This document shows, in pieces, positions 6,165 through 10,207 of a DNA stretch of 10,207 nt. Location of the stretch: NCBI GenBank assembly GCA_964650975.1, contig CAZYWA010000266.1, positions 1-10,207 on the forward strand, read 5' to 3'. Position 1 is the stretch's first letter; every line of letters begins with the position of its first letter. The notes beneath the pieces were generated by a model. It was given only the letters and a program-made list of their open reading frames with translations. It made no database searches and was not told where the DNA came from. Source of the DNA: CAZYWA01 sp964650975 [NCBI: uncultured bacterium]. GTDB taxonomy: Bacteria; JADJOY01. Both the position numbers and the translations under genes were made by a program.

Positions 6165-8285
6165 CTACGCCTGTCCCTCCTCTCGGCCTTCGGGATCGAG
6201 CCATCGCAACACACCGGCGGCGTCGGCGACCAGCACGCGGCCCGCGAGCGGCGCCAGACGCACCGGCGGTGCCGCGACTCCGGCGGCCAACACCACAGCG
6301 GGCGCCGCACCCGGGGCGAGCCGGATGACCGAGCCGTCCCGCTGCGCGAGCCAGGCTTCCCAGCCGCTGCTCACCGGCACGCCGACCGCCTGCGAGATCC
6401 ATGGCAGGCCGGCGGCGAGCCGCTGGTCCCGTTCCACGTCGAGGCTCCAGAGCTCGCCCTGCGCGGTCGCGGCGAGGATCGCCGAGCTACCCGGGACCGG
6501 AGCGAGCATCGTCACCGGAAACCCGGCGGTCCTGGTATCGCCGTCCGAGAGCCGCACCCGGCGCACGCTCGCGTCGCTGCAGAGCGCCACCGCCTGACCG
6601 TCGCCGCTCATCGTCGCGTCGCCGGCGCCCCCGGTCACCGGTGGCGTCGCGCGCCAGCGGCCGCCCGGCTCGGACACCGCGAGCCGCCCCTCGGGATTCA
6701 TCAGCACCAGCGCGCGACCCTCGGGATCGAGAAGCACACGCCTCCACCCGCCCGGCTGGGGCTCGGCTTCGGGCAGCAGCGCCTCGGTCTCGGTGGCGGG
6801 AGCGGCGCCGGCCGTGAGCTCGATGGCCGTGCGCTCCGCGTCGACCGGGTCCAGCACCTCGAGCTGGTGCACCGATCCGGTCGCGTCCATGCACCACACG
6901 CGCTCCCCGGCCGAGCTCAAGCGCACCCGCAGCGATCCCTCCGGCGCGTCGCATTGCCAGAGCACCCGCGCACCGGCGTCGAGCAGCACCAGCCGGCCAT
7001 CGAAGGTCAGCGCCGCGAGGCGATCTCCCGGCGCGTCGGACGCGGCGTCTCGCAGCGCTCGGTCGATCGCGTAGGTCTCGAGCCCGCCGCTCGCCAGATC
7101 CCACGCGAGCACTCCCTCGGCGCCGGCGCAGAGCAGCGCGCGCTCGCCGTCCTCCTCGATCCACGCCCGCTCCACGTCCACGCGCAGCAGCGCGCGTCGC
7201 AGCGCGCCGCCCGCAGGCTCGAAGACCGTGACGTGGCCGCGACGGCTCACGGCGATGCCCACCGCGACCTCGCTCGCGATCGCCACGAAATCGACCGGAT
7301 GCTCGATCTCGATCCGGTGGGCGCGCTGCAGCCGCCCGTCGAAAATCTTCACGCCGCCGAGCCGGTCTCCGATCAGCACGTGGGTGCCGGCCACCGACAC
7401 CGCGACGGCCGTCGACGGCTCGCCCACGTCGGCCTGATGCATGCGCTCGCCCGTCGCGCCGGCGAGCATGGTCAGCCGTCCCGTGCTGGCGAGCACGGCG
7501 ACGGATGCTCCGTCCGGCGAGACGTGCAGCCGGCTCACCAGGGGATCGACCTCACGCGACCAGCGCTCCCGTCCGTCGGCGCCGAGACACGTGAGTTGCC
7601 GGCCGTGCTGCACCACCACCGTCCTGGCGAGCGCCGCGACGTGGAGCTCGGCGGGACCACCCGGGCCGGGCCAGATCCAGCGGCTGATGAGCCCGCACAC
7701 CTGCTCGGCGGAGCGCCGCGCGATCCGGGGCGCTCGATCGCCCCTCCCGGGCAGCTCGACGCGCGGGGCGCTCGGGTCCCGAGTCCCGGCCGCGAGCCGG
7801 CGCAGCGATCGGTCGCGGGTCAGCCCGAGCGCACCGAGCAGCTCGAGCGCTTTGGCGGTGGACGTGCCGCCCGAGCCGATCTGACGCGCCAGAGCGAGCG
7901 GGTCCGACGCGACCTCGAGCAGCGCCGCCGCCTCTCGGACCACGCCGTGGGGCGGGTGGGGAGCGCGGCGCAGCAGCAGCGAGAGCAAGCTCACGAACGA
8001 CGCCGGCAATCTCCGCGGACGCGAGCGCGATCCAAGCACCACGACGAGCGCCACCAGACCGGTGAACACTCCCGCGCCAACCGCGGTTCGCGCGGCGTGC
8101 GAGATCCCGTGGCGCTCGCCGAGCACCCCCGCCGTGACACCCGCCACCGCGGCGAACGCCGCTGCGAAGAGCGTCAGCGCGCCGAAGGCGAACCAGCGCC
8201 CCGCCGCGATCTCGCTTCGGATGTCGTCGAGCGCCTTGCGGACGATGCGCAGCGATGGCTCGCTCGGCTCGCGGCGGGGCTCCAT
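6165..8285 (-). CDS. Membrane-anchored cytoplasmic beta-propeller protein, split by an amber codon
   Basis: This 706-residue protein begins at an ATG 21 bp after the glycoside hydrolase stop, with only a weak Shine-Dalgarno. Residues about 31-54 (WFAFGALTLFAAAFAAVAGVTAGV) and 66-86 (RTAVGAGVFTGLVALVVVLGS) are two membrane helices with a short outside loop; the RSRPRR after the second helix places the large C-terminal part in the cytoplasm. A helical linker (about 110-165) and a Pro/Arg-rich stretch (about 166-190) follow. From about 212 on there are repeats of WD40/PQQ-like blades, each ending in a G-x-hydrophobic strand (for example STGRLTMLAGATGE, FDGRLVLLDAGARVL, AAGVLRWLDPEG). I count twelve before the TAG at 6165-6167, and the pattern continues in the same frame beyond it. 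With that tail it would give about fourteen blades, or two seven-bladed propellers. It is probably a scaffold partner of the downstream AAA+ ATPase. No enzymatic motif is seen. Confidence 0.82.
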   Translation of the reverse strand: MEPRREPSEPSLRIVRKALDDIRSEIAAGRWFAFGALTLFAAAFAAVAGVTAGVLGERHGISHAARTAVGAGVFTGLVALVVVLGSRSRPRRLPASFVSLLSLLLRRAPHPPHGVVREAAALLEVASDPLALARQIGSGGTSTAKALELLGALGLTRDRSLRRLAAGTRDPSAPRVELPGRGDRAPRIARRSAEQVCGLISRWIWPGPGGPAELHVAALARTVVVQHGRQLTCLGADGRERWSREVDPLVSRLHVSPDGASVAVLASTGRLTMLAGATGERMHQADVGEPSTAVAVSVAGTHVLIGDRLGGVKIFDGRLQRAHRIEIEHPVDFVAIASEVAVGIAVSRRGHVTVFEPAGGALRRALLRVDVERAWIEEDGERALLCAGAEGVLAWDLASGGLETYAIDRALRDAASDAPGDRLAALTFDGRLVLLDAGARVLWQCDAPEGSLRVRLSSAGERVWCMDATGSVHQLEVLDPVDAERTAIELTAGAAPATETEALLPEAEPQPGGWRRVLLDPEGRALVLMNPEGRLAVSEPGGRWRATPPVTGGAGDATMSGDGQAVALCSDASVRRVRLSDGDTRTAGFPVTMLAPVPGSSAILAATAQGELWSLDVERDQRLAAGLPWISQAVGVPVSSGWEAWLAQRDGSVIRLAPGAAPAVVLAAGVAAPPVRLAPLAGRVLVADAAGVLRWLDPEGREEGQA

Positions 8286-8306
8286 CGACCGCGCTCGAAC
8301 GGATCG

Positions 8307-9914
8307 TCAGCGCGCAGCGCCGACCCGGATCACGTCCGCGGTGTCGATGCGGAAAGTCGAGGCGCCGGACTTGGAGGGCGAGCTCTCCAGCGCAGCGCTG
8401 CGGACGAAGCGATCACGCTCGAACCGCCCGCGCTCGACCACCCTCGCTTCACCCGGGATCGTGACCTGCACTTTGCGGCCCACGACCACCAGCGAGCCGT
8501 CGTCGTCCCGGGCCGCGAGCAGCGCGCCGTCGCCGTCGGTGTCGACGGCGAGCGACTCGCCTCCCACGGATACCCGCTGGCCATGCGCCGCACCCTCGCT
8601 CAGGAACCAGCCGATCCGGCCCGAGCCCTGCGCGCGCACGATCGGCGTCATGGCACCCGCGAGCGCCTGGTAGACCTCGCGCACCTTGGCGCCGCTCGCC
8701 GTGACCTCGCCGCCCTTGTCCACCAGCGGCTGGTAGCCGCGCATGCTGCCCGTGGTGATCGCCCAGATGTCCATGCCGATCCCCGGCACCCTGGCGAGCA
8801 GCGGGAACACCAGCAGATACGGCTTGAAGTACTCGTCGTTGTTGGTCTCGGGGATGAACGAGAGATTCCGTCCCTGGTGGTAGCGATCGAGCTGCTTCAG
8901 GTAGTTGTCCTTGAACGCGACGTAATCGCGATCGGCGATGTGGAAACCGATGCTCGGCTTGCCGTAGAGATCCGGGCCGACGAAGTCGATCTCCGGAATG
9001 CCGTTCAGGAACTCGAACGGCTTGGCGCCCTGCAGTCCCTCCCAGAAGTTCATGAAGCTCGGCACCGGATGAATTCGCTTCTGGAGCTGGGCGAGCTCGC
9101 GCACGTGCTCGACCAGCCGCTGGGTGAGCTGCTGCTCGGAGTAGGGCACGTGGGTCTCGGGGAGAACGCCCACCTCGTTCAGGATCTGCCACAGGATCAC
9201 GCGATGGTCGCGATCCTCGGCCGCGGTCATCTCGAGCAGCTTGGTGAACGCACGCTTCTCGCGGTCGAGGGTGGTCGCGCTCGACGGCTCGAGCGGATTC
9301 TCGGGACGCGCCGGCCCCGGGCTCACGCGTGGATAGGTGCCGGTGTTGGAGAGGATGTATTCCGGAATCTGCTGGAGCCCGGTCGGCGAGCCGCTCTTCC
9401 CGACCACGTTCGAGCCGAACCAGAGCAGCACCAGTTTCAGGTCGTTGGTGCGGGCGTTGTCGAGCACCCAGCGGAGGTAGTCGGCGCTGTACTGATCCTG
9501 CGCGGTCTCCACGTGCGACCACGGAATCGGCACTTCGATGGTATTGGCGCCCACCTCACGCGCGAACCGGAACTGGCGCGCCGCTTCCTCGGTGGGCTTG
9601 GCGATCGCCCACGCGTCGGCCTGGACCGCCAGGACCAGGAACGGCGCGCCGTCGACCTCGAGGTAACGGCGCGCGCCGTCCTGCCGCACTCGTGAGGACA
9701 CCGCCGCGCCATGCTCGGGCAGCTCGAGCGGCGTGGTCGCGGGGGCATTCCCCGGCGACGGCTCGCTCGCGCTTGGCCGGCTCTCGACGCCGCCGGTCTG
9801 CGCCTGTTGTTGCTGCTCGCGCTCGCGCTTCAGCTCCGCGAGCTTCTTGAGGCACGAGGTCGGCGCGGCGAGGCCCAGGGCCACGACCAGCAGCGCCCAC
9901 GCTCCGCGTCGCAT
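8307..9914 (-). CDS. GH35/GH42-like glycoside hydrolase (beta-galactosidase type), probable lipoprotein
   Basis: This 535-residue protein starts at an ATG with GAGGGAG upstream, 10 bp after the secF stop. Residues 1-20 are a signal sequence ending at Cys21; the lipobox (LAAPTSC) is imperfect, with Pro at -3. A charged, Gln-rich helix (22-38) and a Ser/Pro/Ala spacer (40-70) follow, as in surface lipoproteins. Residues about 80-415 form a (beta/alpha)8 barrel of the GH42/GH35 clan: FLVLAVQADAWA, the VGANTIEVPIPWSHVE strand, LKLVLLWFGSNVVGKSG, the acid/base pair Asn246-Glu247 in ILWQILNEVG, and the probable nucleophile Glu356 in LSFIPETNND. Residues about 425-535 are a C-terminal beta domain. 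It would cleave beta-linked galactosides or similar sugars in the envelope; specificity cannot be read here. The clan and active-site assignment rest on motif recognition. Co-transcription with secF and the propeller gene is likely. Confidence 0.82.
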   Translation of the reverse strand: MRRGAWALLVVALGLAAPTSCLKKLAELKREREQQQQAQTGGVESRPSASEPSPGNAPATTPLELPEHGAAVSSRVRQDGARRYLEVDGAPFLVLAVQADAWAIAKPTEEAARQFRFAREVGANTIEVPIPWSHVETAQDQYSADYLRWVLDNARTNDLKLVLLWFGSNVVGKSGSPTGLQQIPEYILSNTGTYPRVSPGPARPENPLEPSSATTLDREKRAFTKLLEMTAAEDRDHRVILWQILNEVGVLPETHVPYSEQQLTQRLVEHVRELAQLQKRIHPVPSFMNFWEGLQGAKPFEFLNGIPEIDFVGPDLYGKPSIGFHIADRDYVAFKDNYLKQLDRYHQGRNLSFIPETNNDEYFKPYLLVFPLLARVPGIGMDIWAITTGSMRGYQPLVDKGGEVTASGAKVREVYQALAGAMTPIVRAQGSGRIGWFLSEGAAHGQRVSVGGESLAVDTDGDGALLAARDDDGSLVVVGRKVQVTIPGEARVVERGRFERDRFVRSAALESSPSKSGASTFRIDTADVIRVGAAR

Positions 9915-9924
9915 GCTCGCTCCC

Positions 9925-10207
9925 TCAGGTCTTCTTCGCCGCCGGCGAGCCGTACTTGGCGCGCCACCACATGGTGATCGGGCTGGCGATGAAGATCGAC
10001 GACCAGGTGCCGGTGATCACGCCCACCAGCATGGCGAACGCGAAATCGTGGATCACGCCGCCGCCCACCAGGAAGAGTGCCATGGACGACAGGAACACCG
10101 TGAGCGACGTGAGCACCGTGCGGCTCAGGGTCTCGTTGACGCTCATGTTGACGATCTCCCGGAAGCTCGACTTTCGGCGCCGGGTCAGGTTCTCGCGCAC
10201 CCGGTCG
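9925..10207 (-). CDS. secF: Protein translocase subunit SecF, C-terminal part
   Basis: SecF, with SecD and YajC, uses the proton gradient to help SecYEG export proteins across the inner membrane. Only the last 94 codons are in the window; the frame stays open through the right edge (DRVRENL), so the GTG at 10200 is an internal valine and not a start. The visible part carries the highly conserved block DRVRENLTRRRKSSFREIVN, then SVNETLSRTVLTSLTVFL. The last two membrane helices follow (about LTSLTVFLSSMALFLVGGGV and FAMLVGVITGTWSSIFIASPITMWW). The tail is short and basic (RAKYGSPAAKKT). It ends 10 bp before the glycosidase lipoprotein gene, so the downstream genes probably share its transcript. 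secD would be expected just outside the right edge. Confidence 0.95.
   Translation of the reverse strand, partial: DRVRENLTRRRKSSFREIVNMSVNETLSRTVLTSLTVFLSSMALFLVGGGVIHDFAFAMLVGVITGTWSSIFIASPITMWWRAKYGSPAAKKT

Noticed and set aside
5794-6402. N-terminal extension of the AAA+ protein by 203 residues
   Set aside because: The extension is Arg/Gly-rich, overlaps the propeller tail in another frame, and a GTG with a good Shine-Dalgarno at 5793 gives the normal family length.
4270-6597. A 775-codon plus-strand open frame opposite the AAA+ gene
   Set aside because: It is antisense to an ATPase with all its motifs, has a biased low-complexity composition, and has no ribosome binding site or recognisable motif.
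5847-9695. A 1282-codon plus-strand open frame across the propeller and glycosidase genes
   Set aside because: It is antisense to two genes with recognisable domains, is rich in Arg, His, Ala and Gln without any domain, and is explained by the strong G/C third-position bias that keeps the opposite frame free of stops.
10200-10207. GTG at 10200 as the start of a short membrane protein
   Set aside because: The frame is open beyond it and reads DRVRENL, the conserved SecF segment, so it is an internal valine of a truncated gene.

Overview
The window is about 10.2 kb of very GC-rich, densely coding bacterial chromosome. No mobile element, tRNA, rRNA or CRISPR array is visible. It looks Gram-negative: there is a SecF, a periplasmic lytic transglycosylase, a probable lipoprotein and a PhaF/PhaI-type phasin. 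Base composition and gene mix would fit a soil or environmental proteobacterium, or a former 'Deltaproteobacteria' lineage such as Myxococcota or Binatota. That placement is inference and cannot be settled from this sequence.

Layout, left to right. (1) Positions 3-320 (+) hold the 3' part of an unrecognised multi-pass membrane protein. It converges on (2) a small one-helix membrane protein (357-614, -). (3) A divergent intergenic region carries a perfect 10-bp inverted repeat, probably an operator, and leads into a MocR-type regulator (799-2232, +; GntR winged helix fused to an aminotransferase fold). (4) Converging on it is a minus-strand pair: a lytic transglycosylase (2893-3660) followed by an exported START/SRPBCC-like protein (2274-2876). 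(5) Upstream of these is a phasin (3773-4156, -) with a recognisable sigma70-type promoter and a strong hairpin after its stop. (6) The right 60% is one tightly packed minus-strand run: the secF 3' end (9925-10207), a GH35/GH42-like glycoside hydrolase lipoprotein (8307-9914), a two-helix membrane-anchored beta-propeller protein (6165-8285, continuing in frame after an amber codon to 5790), and a Ycf46-like AAA+ ATPase (4303-5793). Gaps are 10 bp, 21 bp, 0 bp and a 4-bp overlap, so this behaves as one transcription unit.

The most interesting part is the propeller-AAA+ pair. The propeller ORF is broken by a single in-frame TAG at 6165-6167. By eye, twelve blade-like repeats lie before the stop and two or more after it, so the intact product would resemble two seven-bladed propellers. 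The tail ends in a GTGA overlap with the ATPase start, which implies the tail is translated. The stop could be a mutation, a sequencing error, readthrough, or a real split: a GTG with an upstream AGGAGG follows the TAG directly. The arrangement suggests an uncharacterised membrane-tethered cytoplasmic propeller working with an AAA+ ATPase, co-expressed with an envelope glycosidase and the secretion apparatus.
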